IMG/VR virus record: IMGVR_UViG_3300014962_000394
Coordinates: 1-54,721 of that record
Direction: 5' to 3' (one strand)
DNA: 54,721 nt
Source of the DNA: a virus
Position 1 is the first letter of the stretch. Each line of letters opens with the position of its first letter. This document shows positions 9,975 through 20,072 of this stretch, one piece after another. The notes under the pieces are model-generated. The model worked only from the letters and a program-made list of their open reading frames with translations. It ran no database searches and was not told where the DNA came from. Both the position numbers and the translations under genes were made by a program.

Positions 9975-10920
9975 ATAATATCCTTTGTTTAATTATATCA
10001 TAACTGTCTGTTGATGGTGTTACCGATTTTAAACTTGAAAAGTCTTGAAAACCCATTTCATTTATATCTTTACTTTGCATTTGAACTATTGATACATTTA
10101 TTCCTTCTGAAAGAAGTGATGACGATATTTTTATTGCATCTGAATAAGCATCATTGTCAAGTGCAACAATTACTTTTGGTGGTTTACGAAGTAAAATTCT
10201 TTCTCGAAGTTTTGGTTGAATTATTTTGCCGAAGAGTGGAACTGCATTATATCTGGCAGTAATTGCATCAAATACACCCTCAACGAGTGTAACCGGTTCA
10301 TCCCAATCAATAAAACAATCAAATCCAATAACATCTTTACTCCATTTTGGATTTTTATATTTTAGTGTATCTTCTTCAAATATAGAACGAGAAACAAAAA
10401 AGTTTAGATTGAAGTTTTCATCATACGATGGAACAATTATTCTACCAGAATAACTACCATTAGGACAATATCCAATACCGTAACGAAGTATATCTGTTCT
10501 ACCAATTCCTCTTGATTTCAAATAATTTAATGCTTGTTTCATTTGCATCTTTACTTGAATATCTTTTATTCTTGGAAATTCATATAGACGGATAAATTCT
10601 TTTGGTAAAACTAATGTTTCTATTGTTTCAGTTTTATCTTTGATGTATAGATTTTTCGTTTTTAGGATTTTATTTAGGTCATCAAGATATTGTTTGCCAG
10701 CTTTTACTTTTTTGAAAAGAGAAACTATACTTCTACCCTTAGCATTACTAACCCAACAATGCCATGGATTTTCACCGTTATTATTTACAGTTAAATCTAT
10801 TTCAAGTTTTGGTTTGTAATGACTTATGAACGGTGAAAAAAACGAATAGTTATTACCAGACGTTCTTCTGCCTTTACCCAAAACCTTTTCTATCAGAGAT
10901 AACAAATCGTAGTTTATCAT
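9967..10920 (-). CDS. DNA primase, DnaG/TOPRIM type with degenerate zinc domain
   Basis: About 317 residues. The C-terminal half is a TOPRIM domain: VTLVEGVFDAITARY gives the catalytic Glu near residue 213, and KVIVALDNDAYSDA gives the DxD near 256. The N-terminal ~80 residues follow the layout of a CHC2 zinc-binding domain, but FFSPFISHYKP and PWHCWVSN hold Ser/Val where the family normally has metal-binding Cys. Metal binding there looks lost. I chose ATG 10920; a GTG two codons earlier (10926) is also possible. It overlaps the SbcCD fusion by 8 bases, so the two are probably translationally coupled, and a host-type promoter lies just upstream. Confidence 0.82.
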   Translation of the reverse strand: MINYDLLSLIEKVLGKGRRTSGNNYSFFSPFISHYKPKLEIDLTVNNNGENPWHCWVSNAKGRSIVSLFKKVKAGKQYLDDLNKILKTKNLYIKDKTETIETLVLPKEFIRLYEFPRIKDIQVKMQMKQALNYLKSRGIGRTDILRYGIGYCPNGSYSGRIIVPSYDENFNLNFFVSRSIFEEDTLKYKNPKWSKDVIGFDCFIDWDEPVTLVEGVFDAITARYNAVPLFGKIIQPKLRERILLRKPPKVIVALDNDAYSDAIKISSSLLSEGINVSIVQMQSKDINEMGFQDFSSLKSVTPSTDSYDIIKQRILYA

Positions 10921-10951
10921 AACCACACTTTAAGGAAAATAATACTTGTAA

Positions 10952-10982
10952 CAAATATAAGAAAAATTTGTCACAATTACAA
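10952..10982 (-). promoter_or_regulatory. host-type promoter for primase-sbcCD operon
   Basis: On the minus strand TTGT (10982-10979) is followed after exactly 19 bases by TATATTTG (10959-10952), the Bacteroidetes -33/-7 arrangement. It overlaps the end of the endonuclease gene and reads towards the primase. Confidence 0.6.
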
Positions 10983-11384
10983 GCATTCTTTTAACCAATC
11001 ATTAGGAATTTCTTTCTTTGCCCAACGCCACCCTTTTTTATCACAGTATTGTGCATAAGTAGTTTTACTACCTTTGTATAATTTAGCATTTGGATTTTGG
11101 AATATAAAACGAATATCTATATCTGGATATTGTTCAAATATCAAATCAAATTTCAATCGGTCTGTTTTAACCCATCTACCTTTTGTTTCGATATACATTT
11201 TATTTCCATCAATTTTGTTTAGAACAAAATCTGGAGTATAATTGTGTTTTGTTTGGGGTTGTATGTAAGATATTTTTTCACTTTCGTAACTAAATGATTT
11301 ACCGTTTTCTTTAAGCATATCATTTACAGTATCTTCTAATCCACTACGAAAACCGTGTTTTATTGCAACTTGATTTCTACGCAT
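10977..11384 (-). CDS. T7 endonuclease I-like Holliday junction resolvase
   Basis: A 135-residue protein closely following phage T7 gp3. The catalytic pattern is complete: Glu17 in RSGLED, Asp52 in YTPDFVL, and Glu66-x-Lys68 in YIETKGRW, the PD-(D/E)xK arrangement of this family. The stretch FDLIFEQYPDIDIRFIFQN and the basic C-terminus are also typical. It resolves branched DNA during recombination and packaging. Start: ATG 11384 lies one base after the stop of the upstream structural gene (TAATATG); the frame also opens four codons earlier at a TTG, which I consider less likely. It belongs functionally with the primase and SbcCD genes downstream. Confidence 0.88.
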   Translation of the reverse strand: MRRNQVAIKHGFRSGLEDTVNDMLKENGKSFSYESEKISYIQPQTKHNYTPDFVLNKIDGNKMYIETKGRWVKTDRLKFDLIFEQYPDIDIRFIFQNPNAKLYKGSKTTYAQYCDKKGWRWAKKEIPNDWLKECL

Positions 11385-11385
11385 A

Positions 11386-13236
11386 TTACATATCAAACCT
11401 AATTATTACATTTATATCTATATCTTTTCTTTTCTTTATTGGTGTTGCCATTTTAGCAATAGCAACTAAATCATTGTTGTCATTGTATAATCCAATACTT
11501 GTAACATACGGTGAAAAGGCAGAACCTGTAACAAATGGTCTAACATTATATGATTTATTATATTTTACAAATGTTGTTGGATTTTGAGTGCTATTAAATT
11601 CTCCTCTTGGAATTTTACAAACAACTTCATGTTCATATAAAGTAGTAGTTGTTTTTAATGATGACTCAAAACCATACTCCAATCCTTCATAATCAAATCT
11701 TCCATTTTTACCTAATAATAAATTTTTATATTTTGGTCTTGGATCCGATATTGTTATTATTCCTTGATCATAAAATATATTACCTATTTGATTTGTTTGA
11801 TATGCATAACCATTTGCATAACTATTATCACTTAAACCTTCAATTTCAATTTCAGTTAATGGTTTACTATAAATCCTTATTTCATCCATCTTACCATAAT
11901 AATAATTTTTATCTGTTCCGTTTCCACCTATGTAAAAATTATTATTATTTTGTACATTATCTGCTATTGTAAATGAATCCGATGAAACCAATTCACCGTT
12001 TAACCAAATTTCATATACATCATTATTTTTTTGACAAACAACATGATTCCAAACACTAGCCGTTAATTCTGGACTTATTAATTCTAAAGTTTGTATTCCA
12101 GAAGACTGTTTAAAATTTATAGTGTTTGGGTTTTGAGAATTATGATTATTTAATTCTATATCAAATGGATATTGGGTAGATGTTAATACAGAATCTACTG
12201 AAAATGTTCCTGTATTATTTTTAGAACCATCTACCATCTTTATAGTTTTTTTATCAAATAAAGGATTGGAATTAAAATTTTGTACAGACTGTGTTGGTGG
12301 TATGTTTAACCAAAAACTAATTGCAAAATTAAATTCATTTGGAAAATTGAACAATTCTGAATTTTCTACACGAAGATATGATTCTGAAAAATTAGCACAA
12401 ACACCTGAATTATCTAATCCCTCTTTTGTTACTATTCCAGGATGATACGATATTTTTTTTGGATTTACTACGGTTACTTTATTTAAATTATCCGAATAAT
12501 CTAGTACATAATTTAATTTTTTATTTATTAAATTGTATTCTCTATATTTTTCATTAAAACCAATATAAATTAAATTATGTTTTTTACTTACAAATTTGTT
12601 AGAATCAAATGTTGTATCTAAAATGCTACCAAATCCGTCATCTATTACATCAAATTTCAATACACTTTCATTATTAAAGTTTGATAATTTAAAACTATTT
12701 TTTACAACACCTTCACCGTAAAAAGTTCTTGGTAAAAGCAATACGGACCCAGTTTCAGAAAGATAACTGTTTGAATCAAAATCTGTAATTGTTGCAGAAT
12801 GTCTACTTTCATTATAGTCTTTGTAAAAATTATGATCAACATAGTACCATATTAATTTTGGATCTATTGTTTGATATTCAAAATCATTAGAATACAATGA
12901 TGATGAAACATTTAATATATTTCCAAAATATTTATCATTTTCTGGATAATAAAATCTAAATACACCTATTTCTTTACCATCAATATTTGTAAATCTAGAT
13001 GATGGTTTTATTGTTATCTCTGTTGTACCTAATTGTTGAATCCAAGCATAAATCATTGCAGCAAACGTTGAACTTGCATTTCCCCAAACAATATCTACTT
13101 CTTCCTTTAAATCATCTGCAGGTCTTATTACATCATCAGATGAATAATACCAAGTTTTATTAGCAACAAATGGTCTAACATTATAGTCACCATTTCTCAA
13201 TTTTTTCATAAAAATATTTATGCCGGTTGTATTCAT
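11386..13236 (-). CDS. virion structural protein with LamG-like domain and shared C-terminal module
   Basis: A 616-residue protein. Residues about 290-460 form a LamG/concanavalin-type jelly roll (ASVWNHVVCQKNNDVYEIWL, then NNFYIGGNG and GKMDEIRIYSKPL), a fold often used for glycan binding. The last ~50 residues carry the motif found in the next four genes (VTSIGLYNDNNDLVAIAKM). YNVRPFV occurs both near the N-terminus and near the C-terminus, so part of the module may be duplicated. It is last in a five-gene tandem set and its stop is adjacent to the endonuclease start. Likely part of the baseplate or tail fibre apparatus; exact position unknown. Confidence 0.7.
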   Translation of the reverse strand: MNTTGINIFMKKLRNGDYNVRPFVANKTWYYSSDDVIRPADDLKEEVDIVWGNASSTFAAMIYAWIQQLGTTEITIKPSSRFTNIDGKEIGVFRFYYPENDKYFGNILNVSSSLYSNDFEYQTIDPKLIWYYVDHNFYKDYNESRHSATITDFDSNSYLSETGSVLLLPRTFYGEGVVKNSFKLSNFNNESVLKFDVIDDGFGSILDTTFDSNKFVSKKHNLIYIGFNEKYREYNLINKKLNYVLDYSDNLNKVTVVNPKKISYHPGIVTKEGLDNSGVCANFSESYLRVENSELFNFPNEFNFAISFWLNIPPTQSVQNFNSNPLFDKKTIKMVDGSKNNTGTFSVDSVLTSTQYPFDIELNNHNSQNPNTINFKQSSGIQTLELISPELTASVWNHVVCQKNNDVYEIWLNGELVSSDSFTIADNVQNNNNFYIGGNGTDKNYYYGKMDEIRIYSKPLTEIEIEGLSDNSYANGYAYQTNQIGNIFYDQGIITISDPRPKYKNLLLGKNGRFDYEGLEYGFESSLKTTTTLYEHEVVCKIPRGEFNSTQNPTTFVKYNKSYNVRPFVTGSAFSPYVTSIGLYNDNNDLVAIAKMATPIKKRKDIDINVIIRFDM

Positions 13237-15917
13237 TAATTGGTTCTAATTTTTATATTAAAAATATATTCATGTCCACTATCTTTTAATAGTGGTTTTC
13301 TTAATTTAGCAACAGCAAGAAGTTCTTTTGCATCGTTGTACAAACCAACTGTTGTTATGTATGTTTTTGATGTTGCATTAACAACATCGTAATAAAACTT
13401 TCTATCAGAGCCGCTAATATATGTATAATTATTAGTATAATTAAATTGATTTTTGTAAATTCTACAAAAGAAATTTAAATCGGAATATAGTTCTGCTGAT
13501 CTACAATACCAATATTCGTGATTTGTTCTAACATTATTTGGTGATAAAGAACCACTTATAGATAAAAATAATTTATTTATATTATCACCATCAATTGAAG
13601 CGGTTACGGTATTAAAAGAACAAGAATAATCTAAAGTTTTTCCATCCAAAATAATAAGACCCTTATTTGGAAATACCAATCCCCATATATCTAAATTATC
13701 ATCTTCTGATAATCCTTGTTGTATTGTACCTTCAACTAAAGAATAATATTCATTTATATCATAAGTTATATCATTGTAAGTTTTTGTAATTCTACTATCA
13801 TCTATTAGTGTAAAAATTTTGTTAGAATTTTGATCGGATATAAAATTACTACCAGTATTTACCAATTGATCAGAACTGGACGATAAAGGTGATAGAGATA
13901 TTTGTAATGTTGTGTTGTCTAATCTATCTTTAAAAGCATTTCTATCAAATTCTATAACATAAAAATACTCACTTGTTTTTCCATTTTTAAATGTAAGAAT
14001 ATCTGCATTACCAAAACAATCTGCCATGTATTTTTTATACATAACTTTTGCAGGATATAATTCTGTATTTTCTTTTACAAATGTTGAACCTAAACCATCT
14101 TTGTGGGCATAAGATATATCAAAAACTTTTGAAAAATTATTATCAATACTATTTTTTGTATTAATAGACATATAATATTTTTTATGATTGTCTATTACTG
14201 AACTTGTAAAAAATGAATTACATCTATCATTATTTATATTAAATAATGGTTTTGTTACATAATATTTATCTGAATATTTAATATCAGCATTTGTACTTAT
14301 TAATTGTTTATATGAGTATATGGAATTTTCATCAATGGGTGGAATATCTATTGTAATAAACGGTGAAGTTTCATAAACATTTTGAATAGATTGATTATCA
14401 AGTAATGTATCTATTGGTTCCGTATTATTTATTTGATCTATTACATTTATATTACCATTTCCATCTCTAGATACAACATAAAAAACATTATTAGTATCTA
14501 TTTCTGGATTTAAAAAATTACTTAAAACGAATTTTTCAGAATGAACTATACTGTTAAAAACATCAAGATTAAATACAACATTTTCCCTATTTGGTAATGA
14601 ATTTTTTAATTGAAAATCAACATAATCCATTAACAATTTTATTACTTTTATTGAAATATTATTATTTTTACTTGAAATTTTTGAATGCCTGTCCACTAAC
14701 AACTTGTCTAAAAAATTTGATCTATCTTGAAAAAATCGTGTTAATATTGCTTGTTGATCTTCAAGTGTATCTGTTTCCCCGCCACCATTATCAACACTGG
14801 TACCATCTATGTTTATATCTGTATTATTTATTGTAAAAAATTTATTATCACCATTAACAATTTCCAAGAAAAAATCACTTGCAACAACATCCTCTACTAA
14901 TTCAATATCTGTTACTGCCGGATCAATTTTGTAAATTTCTTCATTAAGTAATATATCTAGTATATTTTCTTCCATTAATTTAAATTGATCATTTTCGTTA
15001 ATGGTATCAAACATAAAGTTATACATTTTTCCATATTTTTCTTTTTCTTTTCTTTTTTCATTTATCCAAGGTATAGGATTAAATTTAGTAACAACATCTG
15101 TTGGTGAAATTTTTTGATTAGACATTTCTTCAAAATATTCTTCAAGATGTTGTAGCATTAAATCAGGAACTAAAAACACAAATGGTGTGTATTCTGCGTT
15201 TGTATTTTTGTAAAAATCAGAGTAAACTAAATTATTTCTATCATTTATATCAATAGAATAACTATCCCATTCATTTGATATTTTTACAGAACTAAATTCT
15301 ATTTGATCTGGATATTCCGTGTCAAATAAAAATAATACTGGTAATGTTTTTAAAAAATCAATAGATATTCTTGTTTCTTTTTCTAATTTTAATAATTGCT
15401 CATCTGTTAAGTAATGTAATTTGTAATACTTTTTAGAAAAACCAATATCATATGGAATTTTTTTACTTAAATCATTTAAAACTGTTTGAGTTTCTTGTTG
15501 TCTTGGCCAAATAATATTTTTGTTTGAAGTAAAATATATGTTTTTTTGACAAGATAAACTGCCTGATGGAAATGATATACCATTGTAAACATAATTACTA
15601 CCAGAAATATTTTGATTTATACAAACTTCTGTATTAGTAACATTTGTTACTTTTATAGATTTTCCTATATTTTTTATTACAAAAACTGATATAGAACTTG
15701 TTGGATTTGTTAGAGTAAATTGGGTTTCATCTGGAGTTTCATCAACAACATCTCTTATTCTTGATTCTAATAATCCTGTAACTGGATTTATTATGTAAAC
15801 ATTATTGTCCTGAACTCCCAACGAAACATTTTTTCGTAAGTTATCGCCGTCATTATCTGCTCTTTCTTCTATAAAAGAACCGATGTAACCACTACTTGTA
15901 ACTTCAAATTCTTTCAC
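13236..15917 (-). CDS. virion structural protein, second member of C-terminal-module family
   Basis: An 893-residue protein with a GTG start (GTG AAA GAA); no better ATG is near. The N-terminal ~500 residues are unrecognised and highly Asn/Ile/Asp-rich. From about residue 550 the sequence follows the module of its neighbours: an aromatic-rich YYMSINTKN region, SYAHKDGLGS, YVIEFDRNAFKDRLDN, a GLIILDGKTLD strand, and the end YITTVGLYNDAKELLAVAKL. It shares one base with the next gene. Probably a baseplate-attached fibre or spike component built on a common anchoring module; the N-terminal region would give it its own role (inference). Confidence 0.65.
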   Translation of the reverse strand: MKEFEVTSSGYIGSFIEERADNDGDNLRKNVSLGVQDNNVYIINPVTGLLESRIRDVVDETPDETQFTLTNPTSSISVFVIKNIGKSIKVTNVTNTEVCINQNISGSNYVYNGISFPSGSLSCQKNIYFTSNKNIIWPRQQETQTVLNDLSKKIPYDIGFSKKYYKLHYLTDEQLLKLEKETRISIDFLKTLPVLFLFDTEYPDQIEFSSVKISNEWDSYSIDINDRNNLVYSDFYKNTNAEYTPFVFLVPDLMLQHLEEYFEEMSNQKISPTDVVTKFNPIPWINEKRKEKEKYGKMYNFMFDTINENDQFKLMEENILDILLNEEIYKIDPAVTDIELVEDVVASDFFLEIVNGDNKFFTINNTDINIDGTSVDNGGGETDTLEDQQAILTRFFQDRSNFLDKLLVDRHSKISSKNNNISIKVIKLLMDYVDFQLKNSLPNRENVVFNLDVFNSIVHSEKFVLSNFLNPEIDTNNVFYVVSRDGNGNINVIDQINNTEPIDTLLDNQSIQNVYETSPFITIDIPPIDENSIYSYKQLISTNADIKYSDKYYVTKPLFNINNDRCNSFFTSSVIDNHKKYYMSINTKNSIDNNFSKVFDISYAHKDGLGSTFVKENTELYPAKVMYKKYMADCFGNADILTFKNGKTSEYFYVIEFDRNAFKDRLDNTTLQISLSPLSSSSDQLVNTGSNFISDQNSNKIFTLIDDSRITKTYNDITYDINEYYSLVEGTIQQGLSEDDNLDIWGLVFPNKGLIILDGKTLDYSCSFNTVTASIDGDNINKLFLSISGSLSPNNVRTNHEYWYCRSAELYSDLNFFCRIYKNQFNYTNNYTYISGSDRKFYYDVVNATSKTYITTVGLYNDAKELLAVAKLRKPLLKDSGHEYIFNIKIRTN

Positions 15918-15921
15918 AATT

Positions 15922-18888
15922 TTACCAATTTAATCGTATTTTTATTAAAATATCTTTATTAGGTGTCTTTAATATCGGTTTACTTAATTTAGCAACTGCA
16001 AGTAATTCTTTTGCATCATTGTATAATCCAACTGTTGTTATGTATGTTGTTGGGTTATATTTAAAATAGTTGTATTTTATTATATTGTTATTTACAATAT
16101 TTTGATCAACCATTGTTGGATTGTTTGAATAATTTGCAGAACCAGCTGTTACTTTAACAAAATAATGATTTGATTTATTATTTTTTGAAGCTCTTGCCTT
16201 TAAGTCATATCCTAAAGCGGCAGCACCACTTATTGATGTAAATAATTTATATGAATTATCTGAATTTAAATTGAATGTCAATCCACTAGAAAAATCTAAT
16301 TCATTATCTAATTTTTCAGCATCAAATATTATTATGCCCAAACTTGGATAAACTTTACCATATGTTGTTATGTTTGAATTTGTTTCTATACTTCCTGTTC
16401 CAGAATCATGTATTCCGTTACTTAAACTACCACTAACTATATCAAACGATGTAAATGAATAATCATTTGAAAATTCTGATTCTAAAATATCTTTTGAATT
16501 ATCGATAAATGACATTATATTATTTGACATTGGATTTAAAGATTTTAAATTTATTTCAAAGTTACCAGGATCAATTCTATCAGATAAAGAATCTCTATTG
16601 AAATTAATTACATAAATATCACCTCTTGTTCCAAGAGTTCCATTTGTATAAAATTTAAATTCTGTTTCATTTGAGTCTAATGTCAATAATCTAGCTTGAC
16701 TATAAATTGCACGTGTTGGTGAATCATTGGTTTCATATCCTTCATATAATGATCCGGAACCGTTTTTATTACCATAAGCAACGGAAAAATATGATATTGG
16801 TTTTTGATTCTGACAAACCGATGTATCTACTATTTCATAATAGTATTTTTTTTGAAGTTCATTTTGAGTAGAACTTGTGTGGTATGTTTCTGGTGACTGT
16901 TTTTTATTAAAAGATCCAACAGATTTTAAATTATCTCTGCCAACAATAACATCTGTTCCAACATGAAATGGATGAAAAACTTTTACAGGAGTATCAATAC
17001 AATCTGCTTTTGTTATTTTTCTATTTAATTTTATTCCAGGACCTAAACCACTATAATTTTGTGTTGATAAAACTTCAGGACCTTTAATATATCCTCTTTC
17101 ACCTGGGTGTTTATAGTCTGCATATTTTTTAAATATTTTACTTGTTTGTAATTCATAACAACCATTAAAATCAGACATATCAACATACGGTTCTTGTTCT
17201 CTTGCAATATCAATTGGTATACAGTTTTCACTAAATCCAATTTCTGTTCCTGCAAATTCTACATCTTCCCACACTTCAAATGTAGTACCTCTGTTAAAAA
17301 ATTCTGTCTCGGATTCTCTCCATTCATATTCTGTAAAATTTCCAGAAATACATTCCAGCTCAACTTCCCATCTTCTTTCCCAATTGTAACCACGAACATA
17401 TTTAGTTCTAAATCCTCTATAACAAGGATCATTTGGCAATCTTTCTGGAAGTCCAGGTCTACTTAATAATTTTACTATTTCATCACCAACAGGTCTTGTT
17501 TGAATTGTTTGTCTTTCTGATGTAATAAAACATCCTGTTCTTGGTTGAAGACAATTTAATCTACCAAAAGATTTTTTTGAAATAAATCCAATGTTTAATT
17601 GTCTAACATAATTTCCTGAAATATCTGAATTTAAATCTACTATTGAAGCGTTTATTAAATTTGGTGAACGTCTTTGTCTATTTTCACTAAAACCACCATA
17701 TATTTTTACTCCATTCTTTGAAGTCAATTGATTAGATAAAACTTTTTGTATGTATACTCTATCTGTATCGTTTCCTCTTTGACATGATGTTTGGTTGGGT
17801 TTATTTGAATCAAATGTTCCCCAATATGATTGATTTATTTCAATTTCTTCTTTTAATTCCATTATGGAATCATTAAAATTCTTCAATCCAAGTGTATTTG
17901 TTATAGAAATTCCAGGAGCAATTTGATTATTTTGTATGTCATACTGTTCTTTTACAACAGATGACCAATTTTCTAAATCCGTTGAATCATCTAAATCATA
18001 ATAATATTGATATGTAGGTCTTAATCCACCTAAAAAATCATTGCAATTTTCATACCAAAATGATCCAATTCCTTTTGAAATTATTACATCGGATAATAAT
18101 AGTTTTTGTACTTGTTTATCCTCACCGACTGGTGTATAACATTGCCAAATATCAGCAACGAGAGCAGCTCTAAATTTTGTTGTTTCATTATCAAAATAAG
18201 GAGAATTTATATCTGGATTATTTTTTGAACTATAAAATATTTCTCTAATATTTTTTAGTGTTAGTATTCTAAAAGTACCAGTTTTTCTTTTTGCTAAAAT
18301 TTTACCAACACCAGTATCTACAACGGGCAGTGCATTTCCTTTTATTGATGCAACATTTGAACCACCTTTTGTGTTACTTACAAATCTAATTGTTGCAGAT
18401 ATTGGATATAATCCTGTTGGTGAAAATTTTACGTCAAATGATTTTGTTTCATTAGGTTTTATTGTTAAAGGTATATCAGATGTTATATCCGGCCAAGATA
18501 CTGGTGATAAAATATCGTATGATATATTTTTTCCAAAACCAGTGTATCCTGTTATTACTAAATCTATGTTACCAGTGTTTTTTATTGTTAATGGTAAAAT
18601 TGTTTCAGTATTTAATATTATATTACCGAAATCTATACCAATTACTTCTATTACTGCTTTATTTTCAACCGGTGGTGGTATATCGCTCGGAACAATAGCT
18701 ATAACAGCAGCCAATTGATCTAAATATTCCAGTCGTTTTGCTTCAGCATCAACTGTTAATAAAGAATATTCTTCTTGTGTTATTTCGGTATTAATAAGTC
18801 TTCTGCGAATTAAATCTAATTCTGTTTCTATACTTGCAATTAATGCCTCTAACCTTTTAATTTCTGCTTCTTTTTCAGCTCTTGTCAT
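15922..18888 (-). CDS. virion structural protein with coiled coil, Ig-like (ASPM/Hydin-type) domain and shared C-terminal module
   Basis: A 988-residue protein. Residues 1-60 are a charged coiled coil (EIKRLEALIASIETELDLI). Residues about 75-180 look like an Ig-like ASPM/SPD-2/Hydin domain: IDFGNIILNTETILPLTIKN, then FDVKFSPTGLYPISATIRF, with the classic NTG-x-x-DL turn. The middle is Cys-containing and unrecognised. From about residue 690 it matches the 375- and 389-residue neighbours: SVAYGNKNGSGS, DSPTRAIYSQARLL, YVINFNRDSLSDRIDPGNFE and the YITTVGLYNDAKELLAVAKL end. It is the largest member of the tandem set. Likely a baseplate-peripheral protein. Confidence 0.68.
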   Translation of the reverse strand: MTRAEKEAEIKRLEALIASIETELDLIRRRLINTEITQEEYSLLTVDAEAKRLEYLDQLAAVIAIVPSDIPPPVENKAVIEVIGIDFGNIILNTETILPLTIKNTGNIDLVITGYTGFGKNISYDILSPVSWPDITSDIPLTIKPNETKSFDVKFSPTGLYPISATIRFVSNTKGGSNVASIKGNALPVVDTGVGKILAKRKTGTFRILTLKNIREIFYSSKNNPDINSPYFDNETTKFRAALVADIWQCYTPVGEDKQVQKLLLSDVIISKGIGSFWYENCNDFLGGLRPTYQYYYDLDDSTDLENWSSVVKEQYDIQNNQIAPGISITNTLGLKNFNDSIMELKEEIEINQSYWGTFDSNKPNQTSCQRGNDTDRVYIQKVLSNQLTSKNGVKIYGGFSENRQRRSPNLINASIVDLNSDISGNYVRQLNIGFISKKSFGRLNCLQPRTGCFITSERQTIQTRPVGDEIVKLLSRPGLPERLPNDPCYRGFRTKYVRGYNWERRWEVELECISGNFTEYEWRESETEFFNRGTTFEVWEDVEFAGTEIGFSENCIPIDIAREQEPYVDMSDFNGCYELQTSKIFKKYADYKHPGERGYIKGPEVLSTQNYSGLGPGIKLNRKITKADCIDTPVKVFHPFHVGTDVIVGRDNLKSVGSFNKKQSPETYHTSSTQNELQKKYYYEIVDTSVCQNQKPISYFSVAYGNKNGSGSLYEGYETNDSPTRAIYSQARLLTLDSNETEFKFYTNGTLGTRGDIYVINFNRDSLSDRIDPGNFEINLKSLNPMSNNIMSFIDNSKDILESEFSNDYSFTSFDIVSGSLSNGIHDSGTGSIETNSNITTYGKVYPSLGIIIFDAEKLDNELDFSSGLTFNLNSDNSYKLFTSISGAAALGYDLKARASKNNKSNHYFVKVTAGSANYSNNPTMVDQNIVNNNIIKYNYFKYNPTTYITTVGLYNDAKELLAVAKLSKPILKTPNKDILIKIRLNW

Positions 18889-18899
18889 CTATAATCACC

Positions 18900-20069
18900 T
18901 TAATAATCTAATTTAATTTTTATGATCACTTCCGAACTTGATGTCTTTTTAATTGGTTTACTCAATTTAGCAACAGCCAATAATTCTCTTTCACTATTAT
19001 ACAAACCAACAGTTGATATGTATGTTACATTTCTATTCACATTTGTTAAACCACGTGAATTTACTCCTTGACCAGATGACAATAATAATGGTTTTATTAA
19101 TTGTTCACTACCAGATTCATAATAGGTTATATTATTACTATAATTAAATTCACCATTACCAATTCTTGCAAAATATATTGTAGAATTTATACTCTCCAAT
19201 GTTCTGCCTTTTGGTGCATTACTAGATGTTACTGCAAGTGCACCACTAATAGATGTAAATAATCTATAAGCATTTTCTGTACCACTTGATGTTGCTGGTG
19301 AACGATTTGTATACATTGAAGCAGAAACATCTAATGCCTTACCATTTAATACTATGAGACCTGCATCTGGATAAACAATCCCAAATGGAATTGATGAATT
19401 TGGTCCTGAATAGATACCTCCCATCAAACTACCACTATAAACATAATAGTATTGTCCACCTGGACCGCTTCTTACAAAATTATTTGTTTGTTGATATAAT
19501 CGACTTAATGATTCATCCACCAATTTAGTTACAGATGTTCCATCGGTTTGAATTTGAAAAGAACTACTCATTGAATGTAAACAAATTTCCCAAGATCCTG
19601 GTGCAAGTTTTTCTTTGTATCTAGATCTATTTACATTTATTACATATACGTATTCTGATGTTTCTGTGTATACATCAATCTCATTGCCTAAACTATCTTG
19701 CCCTCTATTTTGTGAAACAAATTCAAACAAATTTGTTTCAGAATTTAGTAAAAGTTGTTTGTATTGTGAATACATTACTTTTGATTCTAGCAAATATGAA
19801 TCTCCTCCTGATCCTGATGAAGATCCGCTATTTAAATAATCGCAATAAACTATACTAAATTGTTTTTCTGATCTACTTCCTGTGTTATTATACACATCCA
19901 AATAATACAATTTTTGTAAATATGATTGTATTGAACTTGTGTATACCGATTCTAAAGATGTTTTATTACCCGACCATAGTGGCCTTGAAATATAATCTCT
20001 CCTATCGTAAGAAATTGAACCTGTTTCAAAATCTTTGTAAACATAACTTTGTGCTAGTATTTCTGCCAT
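18900..20069 (-). CDS. virion structural protein, short member of the C-terminal-module family
   Basis: A 389-residue protein made almost entirely of the shared module. It has a SIVYCDYLNSGS region (equivalent to the SVAYGNKNGSGS of its neighbours), KVMYSQYKQLLLNSETNLFE, YVYVINVNRSRYKEKLAPGS, GLIVLNGKALD and the end YISTVGLYNSERELLAVAKL. The absence of an extra N-terminal domain makes this and the next gene good models of the minimal module. It lies 3 bases before the 375-residue paralogue and 11 bases from the 988-residue one. Role: tail or baseplate component, precise place unknown. Confidence 0.68.
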   Translation of the reverse strand: MAEILAQSYVYKDFETGSISYDRRDYISRPLWSGNKTSLESVYTSSIQSYLQKLYYLDVYNNTGSRSEKQFSIVYCDYLNSGSSSGSGGDSYLLESKVMYSQYKQLLLNSETNLFEFVSQNRGQDSLGNEIDVYTETSEYVYVINVNRSRYKEKLAPGSWEICLHSMSSSFQIQTDGTSVTKLVDESLSRLYQQTNNFVRSGPGGQYYYVYSGSLMGGIYSGPNSSIPFGIVYPDAGLIVLNGKALDVSASMYTNRSPATSSGTENAYRLFTSISGALAVTSSNAPKGRTLESINSTIYFARIGNGEFNYSNNITYYESGSEQLIKPLLLSSGQGVNSRGLTNVNRNVTYISTVGLYNSERELLAVAKLSKPIKKTSSSEVIIKIKLDY

Positions 20070-20072
20070 AGA

